Below are positions 15,774 to 22,599 of a stretch of 22,599 nucleotides of DNA, one piece after another. This DNA is from Bog-756 sp035949055. Lineage in GTDB: Bacteria > Actinomycetota > Acidimicrobiia > Acidimicrobiales > RAAP-2. The notes under the pieces are model-generated. The model was not told the DNA's origin and ran no database searches. It saw only the letters and a program-made list of their open reading frames with translations. Each line of letters starts with the position of its first letter. The first letter of the stretch is position 1. The position numbers and the translations under genes are program-made. Where the stretch lies: NCBI GenBank assembly GCA_035949055.1, contig DASZIO010000025.1, positions 1 to 22,599 on the forward strand. The letters are read 5' to 3'.

Positions 15774-16094
15774 TCAGCTCGTAGAGCGCTTGTGCTCGTC
15801 GCGGAGGGCGTCGGCCACCCGGACGATGAGCGACTCGGGGACATGGTCCTTGCAGCGGTTGGCGATGACCCGCCTCAACTCCGTCTCGAACCCGTAGGCC
15901 CCGACGCAGGGCCCGCACATGTCGAGGTGCCGGGTGATCTCCACCCGGCGCTCCTCGGTGAGCTCGCCGTCCAGGTAGAAGTAGAGGCGCTCGATCGTCT
16001 CGTCGCAACCGACGAAGCCGGCGGGCTCGTCTGCGTGCTTCTCCACCGAGCCTCTGGGGGCGCCCGGTACACCCGATACACCTTGTTCTCCCAC
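15774..16094 (-). CDS. Zinc-binding anti-sigma factor (RsrA/RshA type)
   Basis: A 106-residue anti-sigma factor of the ZAS family, expected to hold the neighbouring ECF sigma factor inactive until oxidative (thiol) stress. It has C30 followed by ERLYFYLDGEL (35-45), the RsrA-type opening. The zinc motif HLDMC..C has H56, C60 and C63 with H-x3-C-x2-C spacing, and a later C79. In RsrA the equivalents of C30 and the motif cysteines form the redox switch. GTG (complement of 16092-16094) was chosen because GGAG lies 8 bases before it; a second GTG at codon 17 is possible. The gene follows the sigma factor by 39 bases on the same strand. Confidence 0.92.
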   Translation of the reverse strand: MGEQGVSGVPGAPRGSVEKHADEPAGFVGCDETIERLYFYLDGELTEERRVEITRHLDMCGPCVGAYGFETELRRVIANRCKDHVPESLIVRVADALRDEHKRSTS

Positions 16095-16133
16095 TGCCTA
16101 CTCTCCCCGCCGGGCTGCCCTCCCGGCTACCTT

Positions 16134-16712
16134 CTACCTGGCTTCGTCGGCCGCCCCGACGAGCCCTCTTTCCCTTCCACGTTCCATCAACGCCTTCTGG
16201 AGCGCCCTTCTTCCTCGATGGATGCGGCTCATGACCGTGCCGATGGGCACATCGGTGATGTCGGCGATCTCCTTGTAGGAGAATCCCTCGACGTCCGCGA
16301 GGAGCACGGCCATCCGGAAGGTCTCGGGCAGCGCCTCGATGGCTGCCTTCACGTCGGTGTCGGTGAACCGGTCGAGCGCCTCGTCCTCGGCGCTCCGCCC
16401 CAGGCCGGTGGCCTGGTCCCCGGACAGGTGCCGATAGAGGTACAGATCCTCCACGTCCTCGACGTCGGCGATCTCGGGACGGCGCTTCTTGGCCCGATAG
16501 GTGTTGATGTAGGTGTTGGTCAGTATGCGGTAGAGCCACGCCTTCAGGTTCGTCCCCGACTCGAAGCTGCCGAACGCCCGGTAGGCCTTGAGGTAGGTCT
16601 CTTGGACAAGGTCCTCGGCGTCGGCCGAATTGCGGGTCATCCGGAGCGCGGCCGTATACAGCGCCGGCATGTACTCCATCGCCAGGTCGGAGAACTCCGC
16701 CTGATCGGCCAT
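16134..16712 (-). CDS. ECF RNA polymerase sigma factor, SigR/SigH type
   Basis: A 192-residue ECF sigma factor. Region 2 contains DAEDLVQETYLKAYRAF (31-47) and the NLKAWLYRILTNTYINTYR segment (55-73), which bind core polymerase and the -10 element. Region 4 contains LPETFRMAVLLADVEGFSY (from about 126) and the helix-turn-helix YKEIADITDVPIGTVMSRI. Paired with a zinc anti-sigma protein, it is most like SigR of Streptomyces or SigH of Mycobacterium, which control thiol-redox and heat responses through GGAAT/GTT promoters. I find no clear such promoter upstream, so autoregulation cannot be shown. The ATG has no ribosome site; a TAGGGT box lies 6 bases before it. Confidence 0.95.
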   Translation of the reverse strand: MADQAEFSDLAMEYMPALYTAALRMTRNSADAEDLVQETYLKAYRAFGSFESGTNLKAWLYRILTNTYINTYRAKKRRPEIADVEDVEDLYLYRHLSGDQATGLGRSAEDEALDRFTDTDVKAAIEALPETFRMAVLLADVEGFSYKEIADITDVPIGTVMSRIHRGRRALQKALMERGRERGLVGAADEAR

Positions 16713-16718
16713 GGCTGC

Positions 16719-16724
16719 ACCCTA
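16719..16724 (-). promoter_or_regulatory. -10-like box directly before the sigma factor gene
   Basis: TAGGGT (minus strand) fits TAnnnT and ends 6 bases before the ATG, which lacks a Shine-Dalgarno sequence. This fits a leaderless start. No recognisable -35 accompanies it. Confidence 0.25.
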
Positions 16725-16835
16725 CACAGGCCGGGCACGGCCCGGTACCGCGTGGCCGGGCGGCCCCGCCTCACCCCTCCAGTCCGGCGCCGCTCGCTGC
16801 ACCATCGCGGTTTGTCCCCCGACCGATGGGGCACA

Positions 16836-17213
16836 ATGCCACCGATGACGACCCACTTCCCCGCGTCGAAAGCCGATCACCCGCCCAATGACCGATCGAC
16901 TGTCCGTCCGACCGCCGGTCGTGCCGGTCCGGATGAGGCCGGCGGGCCGGTCATCGAGACCCGACGAACGGCGGCCGGCACCCGGGTTTCGACCATCCGG
17001 CGGCCCGATGGCTCCACCCTCGTCGTCACGGTGCCGGCGGACGCCATGGACGACGACGGGGGCGGGTGCTGGGCCAAGACCTGGATCACGGGGGACGGTG
17101 CCGCCCGTGAACCGTCGGTGCCGGCCCTCCGGCGCCTGGCCTCCGCCATCACCGCGGGCCCGTCGCCCGGCCCGGCGTTGCGGCTCGGGGTCCCGCGCCT
17201 GGCGATCCGATGA
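16836..17213 (+). CDS. Hypothetical protein, small, no recognised family
   Basis: A 125-residue frame with strongly G/C-biased third positions, as in real genes here, filling the space between the divergent sigma gene and the hydrolase gene. I do not recognise it. It is hydrophilic for the first 40 residues (Asp, Arg, Pro rich). Then comes a possible beta hairpin (TRVSTIRRPDGSTLVVTVPA), an acidic DDDGGG stretch with one Cys, then a helix (VPALRRLASAI). No signal peptide or membrane segment is seen. The start could be ATG 16836 (GGGG 4 bases upstream) or ATG 16845; neither has a strong ribosome site. It could be a spurious frame. Confidence 0.45.
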   Translation: MPPMTTHFPASKADHPPNDRSTVRPTAGRAGPDEAGGPVIETRRTAAGTRVSTIRRPDGSTLVVTVPADAMDDDGGGCWAKTWITGDGAAREPSVPALRRLASAITAGPSPGPALRLGVPRLAIR

Positions 17214-17289
17214 TCACGCCGGCCCCGACCGCCAGAAGGGCGCGGTCACCAGCCTGAACGCCTCGGCGGCCGACCGGGCACGGTGTTAG

Positions 17290-17318
17290 CTTCGCTCCGC
17301 CGGCGACTTCCGGCGAAG
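17290..17318 (+). other. Bulged inverted repeat upstream of the lipoprotein hydrolase gene
   Basis: CTTCGC (17290-17295) pairs with GCGAAG (17313-17318), and CGG (17301-17303) with CCG (17310-17312), giving a 9-bp stem with a 5-base bulge and a 6-base loop. It ends 31 bases before the ATG at 17350. It could end upstream transcription, shape the leader RNA, or be chance in GC-rich DNA. Confidence 0.25.
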
Positions 17319-17349
17319 TGATCGGGGATGAGCGAAGGGAGGGGATGGC

Positions 17350-18780
17350 ATGCGTGCAGGCCACCCGGCGAGATGGCAGTGGTCCACGGCGTGTGCCGTG
17401 ACGGGGCTGATGGCTCTCACCGCCGCATGCGGAAGCTCCTCGCCGACCGCCGCCGTCGTCGTGACCTCCAGCCCGGTGTCGGTGACTTGGATGGGGGGCT
17501 TCCAAGCACCGGGCACCCCCTCGCAGTACAACAGGGTCGGGGTGCTCAAGATCGGGACCCCGACCGCCAAGAACGTCCTCGTGCTCGAACCCGGCACGTC
17601 AGCCGGCAGCGCCTACTTCGTCCCCCTGGCCAGATGGATCGTGTCCAAGGCACCGGCGTGGCAGGTCTGGTCGGTCGAGCGCCGTGAGAACCTGCTCGAG
17701 GACCAGTCCGAGCTCAACGCGTTCAAACAGCGGAAGGTCTCGTCCACCCAGCTGTACAACTACTACCTCGGGTACCTGAAGAACCCGAGCGTGCAGAACC
17801 ACTTTCACTCGATCCCTGACTCGTCGGTCGCTTATGCCAAGGACTGGGGCATGAACGTAGCCGTCCAAGATCTGCACGTGGTCATCCAGGCCGCGCAACA
17901 CCTCGGGGGCAAGGTGGTGCTCGGGGGCCACTCGCTGGGTGGCTCGGTGGTCACCGCGTACGCCACGTGGGACTTCAACGGGCAGGCCGGGGCCAAGGAT
18001 CTGGCCGGGCTGGTCTACATCGACGGGGGGAGCGACCCGTCGGCGGTCAGCGCGGCGCAGGCCACCAGCGAGCTGGCCACGCTCGACGCACCCACGGGCT
18101 CGCCGTGGCTCTCCTTCGGCGGCATCGCCGCGCCGTACGCGGGGTTGTTCAACGCCACCGGGTCGGCGGCGGCGCTGCTCGACCCGAACGCCCCGTCCCT
18201 CGGGCAGTCCTCGGGTCTGTTGCCGGCGTCCATCGTGCCCCCGGTGCCGGTGAGCAACGTCGGCCAGTACGGCTACGCCCTCAACGTGGCCACCTCACCG
18301 TCCAACCTGGAGGCGGCCCAGGCTCATCTGGGCCAGGGCCTGTCAGCCACCGGCCCGGTTCACGGCTGGGACGGCACCGGCGCCCTGACCCCGATCAAGC
18401 GCTACGCCACGATGTTCTCCGGAGCAGGCATCTCCAACACCGACGGCACCGAGTGGTACTTCCCGCAACGGCTCACCGACGACACCGGCGCGGTGGGCAA
18501 CGGCAACGCCAACCCGGCCCAGGCGGTGCTCGACGTGAACGCCACCATGGGCCACCAGCTGCCGACCAGTCTGCACATCTACGCCTTCGGCGCCCACCTC
18601 GGCGGCCAGGGCGTCCTGACCGCGGCACAGGACCTGGCGCAGCAGTCGAACATCCCGGCGGCGAACCTCACCTTGATCAACCGGCAGAGCACCTACGCCC
18701 ACAACGACCCCGCCGGGGCCTATCCGACCAACGACTTCTTCCAGGGCCTCATGCCCTTCCTCGACAAGCTCGCGGCCTGA
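17350..18780 (+). CDS. Secreted lipoprotein alpha/beta hydrolase (esterase/lipase-like)
   Basis: A 476-residue alpha/beta hydrolase exported as a lipoprotein. The N-terminus has R8, a hydrophobic core and the lipobox LTAAC, with C27 as the lipidation site. The nucleophile elbow is GHSLGGS, with S195, preceded by the strand KVVLGG. An early strand VLVLEPGTSAGSAYF gives the oxyanion region, and LVYIDGGSDP provides a candidate acid. Near the C-terminus, AHNDP carries the likely catalytic His. The substrate cannot be read; the fold would suit ester or lipid substrates outside the cell. Spacing is good: GGAGG (17338-17342) lies 7 bases before ATG. It ends 17 bases from the convergent tetR gene. 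Confidence 0.88.
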   Translation: MRAGHPARWQWSTACAVTGLMALTAACGSSSPTAAVVVTSSPVSVTWMGGFQAPGTPSQYNRVGVLKIGTPTAKNVLVLEPGTSAGSAYFVPLARWIVSKAPAWQVWSVERRENLLEDQSELNAFKQRKVSSTQLYNYYLGYLKNPSVQNHFHSIPDSSVAYAKDWGMNVAVQDLHVVIQAAQHLGGKVVLGGHSLGGSVVTAYATWDFNGQAGAKDLAGLVYIDGGSDPSAVSAAQATSELATLDAPTGSPWLSFGGIAAPYAGLFNATGSAAALLDPNAPSLGQSSGLLPASIVPPVPVSNVGQYGYALNVATSPSNLEAAQAHLGQGLSATGPVHGWDGTGALTPIKRYATMFSGAGISNTDGTEWYFPQRLTDDTGAVGNGNANPAQAVLDVNATMGHQLPTSLHIYAFGAHLGGQGVLTAAQDLAQQSNIPAANLTLINRQSTYAHNDPAGAYPTNDFFQGLMPFLDKLAA

Positions 18781-18797
18781 CCGAGGCGTCAGGCGAC

Positions 18798-19394
18798 TCA
18801 GTCGTCGATCCCGCCCGACACGTACCGGTCGATGGTGGGACCGGCCCACCGTGCCACCTGGGCGCGGCTGGCCGACGCGATCGGCTCCATCCGCATGACA
18901 TAGCGGGCCCAGGCGATCCCGAGGAGCTGCGAGCCCACCAGGGCCCGCCGCTTCATCCGGGTCTCCTCGTCCTCGTCCCCCCCGAACGGACCTTCGAGCC
19001 CGACCCGTTCGATGATGAACTCGCGCATGCCGTCCGCAATCTGCGGAGAGGCCGCCATGGCCTGGGCCAGACTGAGGAACGCCGGTGAACCGGCACCGGG
19101 GCCCCGTTCCCACTGGGCCAGGAAGCGGTCGATCAGACGCTCGCCGGTGAAGCCTCCGGCGCCTACCTCGTCCTTGACCGCCTTCGGGTCGATCGGGAGG
19201 TCCATCATCTCGATGTAGAGCGCCGACTTGTCGGCGAAGTAGTGGTGGACCAGGGCCGGGTCGACGGCCGCCCGGCGGGCGATGGCCCGCAGACTGGCCC
19301 CGGCGTACCCTTGCTCGTAGAAGACGGCACGAGCGGACGCGAGGATGGCGGCCCGGGTGTCGGCGTGGCCGGGACGACGTCCGCGGCCGGCCAT
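18798..19394 (-). CDS. TetR-family transcriptional regulator
   Basis: A 198-residue TetR repressor. The N-terminal DNA-binding domain reads TRAAILASARAVFYEQGYAG (13-32), then the helix-turn-helix ASLRAIARRAAVDPALVHHYF (33-53) and the usual DKSALY. The C-terminal helical domain (60-198) is the ligand-binding and dimer part; it belongs to no ligand class I can name. It is divergent from the MMPL exporter gene, and the 96-base gap holds a palindromic operator. The simplest reading is that it represses the exporter and itself until an exported compound binds. ATG is the complement of 19392-19394; no clear ribosome site precedes it. Confidence 0.95.
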   Translation of the reverse strand: MAGRGRRPGHADTRAAILASARAVFYEQGYAGASLRAIARRAAVDPALVHHYFADKSALYIEMMDLPIDPKAVKDEVGAGGFTGERLIDRFLAQWERGPGAGSPAFLSLAQAMAASPQIADGMREFIIERVGLEGPFGGDEDEETRMKRRALVGSQLLGIAWARYVMRMEPIASASRAQVARWAGPTIDRYVSGGIDD

Positions 19395-19444
19395 CAGGCC
19401 GGCAGGTCCGTGGTCGGGGGGGTTCCGGTGTGGAGGTCCGACGT

Positions 19445-19468
19445 GTTATAACTCATCAGTGATGAATT
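19445..19468. promoter_or_regulatory. Shared tetR/MMPL promoter region with palindromic operator
   Basis: A perfect palindrome TCATCA-G-TGATGA (19453-19465), extended imperfectly to 19450-19468, is a typical TetR-dimer site. Next to it TTATAA gives -10 boxes on both strands: TATAAC at 19447-19452 (plus) and at 19445-19450 (minus). A weak plus-strand -35, TTCCGG, lies at 19423-19428 with an 18-base spacer. The operator covers the expected plus transcription start near 19459, so binding would block it. Confidence 0.65.
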
Positions 19469-19490
19469 TACTCGAACGGAGGCTGTCCTG

Positions 19491-21752
19491 ATGGCACATC
19501 CCCCCGGCAGACAGATCACCCCTGAACAGAGCGCTCTCGGGCGCCTGGCCGGTTGGTGCTATGACCACCGGCGACGCGTCCTCCTGCTGTGGATCGCCGT
19601 CATCGTCGTGGTCACCGTGGTGGGCCAGTCGATGGGCAGCCGATTCCAGGAGAAGTTCGACTCGGGCAACTCGGCCTCCCAGCACGTAGAGAACCTGCTG
19701 GCCTCCCGGTTCCCCCAGAACGCCGGCACCAGCGCCGACGTGGTCGTCTCGACGGCCGACAACGTGCAGTCGCCGTCCAACCGGGCCAGGACCGACGCGC
19801 TGGTGAGGGAGCTGTCGACCCTGCCCCACGTCTCGGTCGTGCGCAGCCCGTTCGAGCCGGGCGCGCACCAGATCGCCGCCAACCAGCACATCGCCTTCGC
19901 CGTGGTTCAGTTCGACGAGGACGCGGCCACCATCCCCAACGCCGCGGTGACCAAGGTGATCGACACGGCCAAGTCCTTCGACCGGTCCGGCTACCAGATC
20001 GCCCTGGGCGGGGGACCGATCTCCAAGGTGATCACGGCCTCGCCCGGGCCGAGTGAAGGCGCAGGAATCCTGGCCGCCATGATCATCATGCTCATCGCGT
20101 TCGGCTCAGTGGTGGCCATGGGCCTCCCCATCCTCACCGCCCTGTTCGGGATCGCCATCGGCTTCGCCCTCGAGGACCTCCTCAGCCATCTGCTGAACGT
20201 CCCTATCTTCGCCCCCGAGATCCTGGCCATGATCGGGCTCGGGGTGGGCATCGACTACGCCCTGTTCATCGTGACCCGCTACCGGCAGGGGCTGTTCGAA
20301 GGCCGCGAGCCGCGCCAGGCGGTCACCACGTCCCTGGCCACATCGGGCCGGGCCGTGCTCTTCGCCGGGACCACCGTGGTCATCTCGCTGCTCGGGCTCT
20401 TCGTGCTCCAGCTCCCCTTCCTGCAGGGACTGGCGGTCGGCACCATCGTGGCCGTGGTGCTGGTGATGGCCGGTGCCCTCACCCTGCTGCCGGGCATGCT
20501 GGGCTTCGCCGGGCGGGCCATCGACCGTCTGCACGTCCCGAAGCTCCTCCAGACCGGGGCCACGCCGGCACCGGACAGCTTCTGGTACCGCTGGAGCCGG
20601 TCCATTCAGCGACGCCCGTGGGTCTCGGGCACGCTGGCCCTGTTGGTGCTGTTGACGCTGGCCATCCCGCTCTTCTCCATGCGGCTGGCCTTCACCGATG
20701 CCAGCAACGATCCCACCTCGCTCACCACCCGGCAGGCGTACGACCTGTTGGCCACGGGGTTCGGGCCGGGGTTCAACGGCCCATTGGTGGTGGCTGCCCC
20801 CCTCTCGTCGGGCCGCGACGTGGCCACCATGGACCAGGTCCAGGCAGCCATCCGGTCCACGCCCGGCGTCGCCTTCGCCACCCCGGTCCAGGTCAGTGCC
20901 GACCGCAACGCCGCGGTGATCATCGCCTACCCGACCACCGCCCCCCAGGCGGCGGCCACCGCTCAGTTGGTCACCACCCTGCGGAACACAGTGGTCCCCC
21001 GGGCCACGGCCGGGACCCGTCTCGGTGTGCTGGTCGGCGGGGAGACCGCCGGCGGCGTTGACGCTTCGAACTACCTCTCCCACCGCCTCTTCTGGGTCAT
21101 CGGCGCCGTGATCGTGTTGGCGTTCCTGTTGCTGATGGCCGTCTTCCGTTCGGTGGTCATCCCGGTGAAGGCGGCGGTCATGAACCTGCTGTCGGTCGCC
21201 GCGGCCTACGGAGTCATCGTGGCCGTGTTCCAGTGGGGTTGGGGAGGCTCGTTGATCGGCATCGGTCGCACCGGGCCGATCGACCCGTGGATCCCCCTCA
21301 TGATGTTCACCATCCTGTTCGGCTTGTCCATGGACTACGAGGTGTTCCTGCTGAGTCGCATCCGGGAGGAGTGGCGCCGCACAGCCGACAACTCGGTGTC
21401 GGTGGCCGACGGCCTGGCCAAGACGGGGCGGGTCATCACCGCGGCGGCCGCCATCATGATCTGCGTGTTCGGCTCGTTCGTGATCGGCGATCCCCTGCGG
21501 GTGCTCAAGGTCTTCGGCCTGGGACTGGCCGCATCGATCCTCATCGACGCCAGCCTGGTGCGACTGATCCTGGTGCCGTCGGTGATGGAGCTGCTCGGCA
21601 AGGCCAACTGGTACATGCCGCGGTGGCTCGACCGGATCGTCCCCCACCTCGGGGTCGAGGTCGATGTGGAGGACATCGCCGCGCAACGGGTCGGCGCCGC
21701 GACGCCCGTCGATGCGGAACCGGACCTGGTGCGAGCGGGTCGGAACGACTGA
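19491..21752 (+). CDS. MMPL/RND-family transmembrane exporter
   Basis: A 753-residue MMPL transporter in the inner membrane, driven by proton motive force, of the class that exports lipids or drugs. TM1 is VLLLWIAVIVVVTVVG (about 28-43). A periplasmic-type domain runs to about 180, then a five-helix bundle with the hallmark GVGIDYALF near 253-261. A second extracytoplasmic domain (about 395-530) and a second bundle follow, with the matching GLSMDYEVFLLSR. The Asp-Tyr pairs are the conserved proton-relay positions. The C-terminus is a soluble acidic tail of about 40 residues. GGAGG (19478-19482) lies 8 bases before ATG. Regulation is probably by the divergent TetR protein. The lipid or drug carried cannot be read. 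Confidence 0.96.
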   Translation: MAHPPGRQITPEQSALGRLAGWCYDHRRRVLLLWIAVIVVVTVVGQSMGSRFQEKFDSGNSASQHVENLLASRFPQNAGTSADVVVSTADNVQSPSNRARTDALVRELSTLPHVSVVRSPFEPGAHQIAANQHIAFAVVQFDEDAATIPNAAVTKVIDTAKSFDRSGYQIALGGGPISKVITASPGPSEGAGILAAMIIMLIAFGSVVAMGLPILTALFGIAIGFALEDLLSHLLNVPIFAPEILAMIGLGVGIDYALFIVTRYRQGLFEGREPRQAVTTSLATSGRAVLFAGTTVVISLLGLFVLQLPFLQGLAVGTIVAVVLVMAGALTLLPGMLGFAGRAIDRLHVPKLLQTGATPAPDSFWYRWSRSIQRRPWVSGTLALLVLLTLAIPLFSMRLAFTDASNDPTSLTTRQAYDLLATGFGPGFNGPLVVAAPLSSGRDVATMDQVQAAIRSTPGVAFATPVQVSADRNAAVIIAYPTTAPQAAATAQLVTTLRNTVVPRATAGTRLGVLVGGETAGGVDASNYLSHRLFWVIGAVIVLAFLLLMAVFRSVVIPVKAAVMNLLSVAAAYGVIVAVFQWGWGGSLIGIGRTGPIDPWIPLMMFTILFGLSMDYEVFLLSRIREEWRRTADNSVSVADGLAKTGRVITAAAAIMICVFGSFVIGDPLRVLKVFGLGLAASILIDASLVRLILVPSVMELLGKANWYMPRWLDRIVPHLGVEVDVEDIAAQRVGAATPVDAEPDLVRAGRND

Positions 21753-21867
21753 GGACTGCCACGCCCCCGGTGCCCACCAGGCGGCGGTTGGGCGCCATCG
21801 CGAGATCTCGTGGGCGAGTCGCTGCGCCGCCGGGTGGCCGCCGGTGACCACGGCCACCTGGGCGGCG

Positions 21868-22369
21868 TGGGCCGCAGTGTCGGGCTCGTTGAGCTGCGCC
21901 ACGACCAGGTGGGCACCATCGCCCACCGCCTCGACGACCCGGGTCGTCGTCTCACGGTCCTTGGCGTAGCCGACCACGTCGCGGGCCCGGCCTCCCACTC
22001 CCCGTCGGGCCAGACGAAGTCCGCCCGCCGGGCTCCGGTCACGCCGACCAGGTGATCGTCGCCGAACACCGCGGCGGTCGGGCGCCCGGCGTCGTGCATG
22101 GCATCGAACAGCGTTCGCGCCGCCGGGCCCTGCTCCCACGAGGGCACAGCCCGCTCCCCCATCGACAACTGGTTGGCTACGAGCCCGTGGACGCCCGGCG
22201 AAACCCCGGTCAAGGAGGTGGCGTGGTTCGGGTAGGTCGAAGTGGGCATCACCCCGATCCCACCGGCCCGGCACCATCCGCCGGACCGGGCCAGCCCGGC
22301 CAGGGTGGGCATCGAGGGGTCGTCGACATGACGCGGGCTCAGACCGTCGAGCACCAGGAACAGCTTCAC
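21868..22369 (-). pseudogene. Broken nucleotide pyrophosphatase/phosphodiesterase-like gene (frameshift and missing 3' end)
   Basis: The first 120 or so codons read as an alkaline-phosphatase-superfamily phosphodiesterase. They include FLVLDGLS (metal Asp) and MPTSTYPNHATSLTG, whose Thr is the usual nucleophile, then HGLVAN, GDDHLVGV and WPDGEWEAG. In a GC run at about 21981-21996 the frame shifts; the neighbouring frame continues with ARDVVGYAKDR and VVAQLNEPDTAAH (metal Asp and His), ending near 21868. One inserted base would rejoin them. After NEPDTAAH no frame on this strand resembles the family, and no stop appears before the MMPL gene is entered. The second half, including the DH metal pair, is therefore missing. 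GTG at the complement of 22367-22369 is the likely start; GTG 22411 is possible. Positions 21753-21867 hold no gene I can recognise. Confidence 0.7.
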
Positions 22370-22414
22370 CGGGTCGCCTGACGCCGGGACGGCCGGCCGC
22401 GAACGCTCCACCCC

Positions 22415-22599
22415 TCACCCGGCGACGAGCGCCAGGGCCGGCAGCCAGGCGTCGAGGTCGGGGACCTCGGCGCCCGGGTCCTTGGCCGCCTCGTCGGCCC
22501 GCCGGAGCCGGAGGGCGGCATCGGCGTGCGGGAGCGCGTCGAAGGCGGCCGACTCCTCGGCGCTCATGGCGTCGCCCTGGACCGAGAGGGTTCGCCGGC
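22415..22599 (-). CDS. HD-domain phosphohydrolase-like protein, C-terminal end (runs off the right edge)
   Basis: The last 61 codons of a minus-strand gene, from the right edge to TGA (complement of 22415-22417). The visible end has LSVQGDAMSAEE, FDALPHADAAL, RLRRADEAAK and VPDLDAWLP. This matches the tail of small HD-domain phosphohydrolases, where a GGPM(S/T)..E...F patch is followed by RLRRWDD.AK. The catalytic HD residues lie outside the window, so the reaction is unknown. The following gene, the broken phosphodiesterase, starts 45 bases downstream on the same strand, so they were probably one unit. Confidence 0.65.
   Translation of the reverse strand, partial: RRTLSVQGDAMSAEESAAFDALPHADAALRLRRADEAAKDPGAEVPDLDAWLPALALVAG

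Noticed and set aside
14587..16539. Long N-terminal extension of the DUF2342 frame through the anti-sigma and sigma genes
   Set aside because: The added residues are out-of-frame readings of the two regulator genes. The GTG at 15711 gives a normal family start.
15792..16835. Upstream part of the frame that leads into the small gene at 16836
   Set aside because: It is antisense to the sigma and anti-sigma genes. Only the end, beyond them, could be a gene.
16713..16860. Search for a SigR-type autoregulatory promoter (GGAAT...GTT)
   Set aside because: No such pair with 18-19 base spacing is present upstream of the sigma gene.
18794..18804. Palindrome CGACT-C-AGTCG between the hydrolase and tetR genes
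   Set aside because: It is only 5 bp per arm, overlaps the tetR stop, and has no T-tract, so I did not call a terminator.
20106..22418. A 770-codon open frame on the minus strand across the MMPL gene
   Set aside because: Most of it is the antisense of the MMPL gene and has a biased, family-less composition. Only the stretch near 21868-21990 is part of the broken phosphodiesterase.

Overview
The window is GC-rich bacterial DNA (roughly two thirds or more G+C by eye). It most resembles an actinobacterium, possibly Acidimicrobiia; the class is my inference. Support comes from a SigR/SigH-type sigma factor with a zinc-binding anti-sigma factor, a DUF2342 zincin beside tilS, and a gene order that follows the hpt-tilS and folate/pantothenate blocks of Mycobacterium tuberculosis (Rv3596c clpC1 to Rv3626c). 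I see no rRNA, tRNA, CRISPR array, insertion sequence or phage gene.

Layout: positions 1-993 hold the N-terminal half of ClpC (minus strand, running off the left edge). Positions 1122-4807 hold a polyprenyl diphosphate synthase (plus), a small exported helical protein (minus), and an overlapping SRPBCC/sulfatase pair (plus) with a recognisable promoter. Positions 4836-15711 form one tightly packed minus-strand block. In transcription order it is DUF2342 zincin, tilS, hpt, folE, folP, a phosphatase-like protein without its catalytic cysteine, folB, folK, a DUF2520 dehydrogenase-like protein, panC, nadB, nadC, coaX. Just upstream, also on minus (15774-16712), is the ECF sigma/anti-sigma pair.

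The right part (16836-22599) is accessory. It holds a small unknown gene, a lipoprotein alpha/beta hydrolase, a TetR regulator divergent from an MMPL exporter across a shared palindromic operator, a broken phosphodiesterase gene, and the end of an HD-domain hydrolase gene.

The central block supplies cofactors: tetrahydrofolate (folE, folP, folB, folK), NAD (nadB, nadC), and pantothenate/CoA (panC, coaX), plus tRNA-Ile modification (tilS) and purine salvage (hpt). Several genes are joined by 4-base start/stop overlaps, so translational coupling is likely. Relative to M. tuberculosis, ftsH is missing between hpt and folE, panD is missing after panC (nadB-nadC sit there), and lysS is missing between coaX and clpC. 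The most unusual gene is the predicted pseudophosphatase between folP and folB. I found no defence system or clearly new multi-gene machine.
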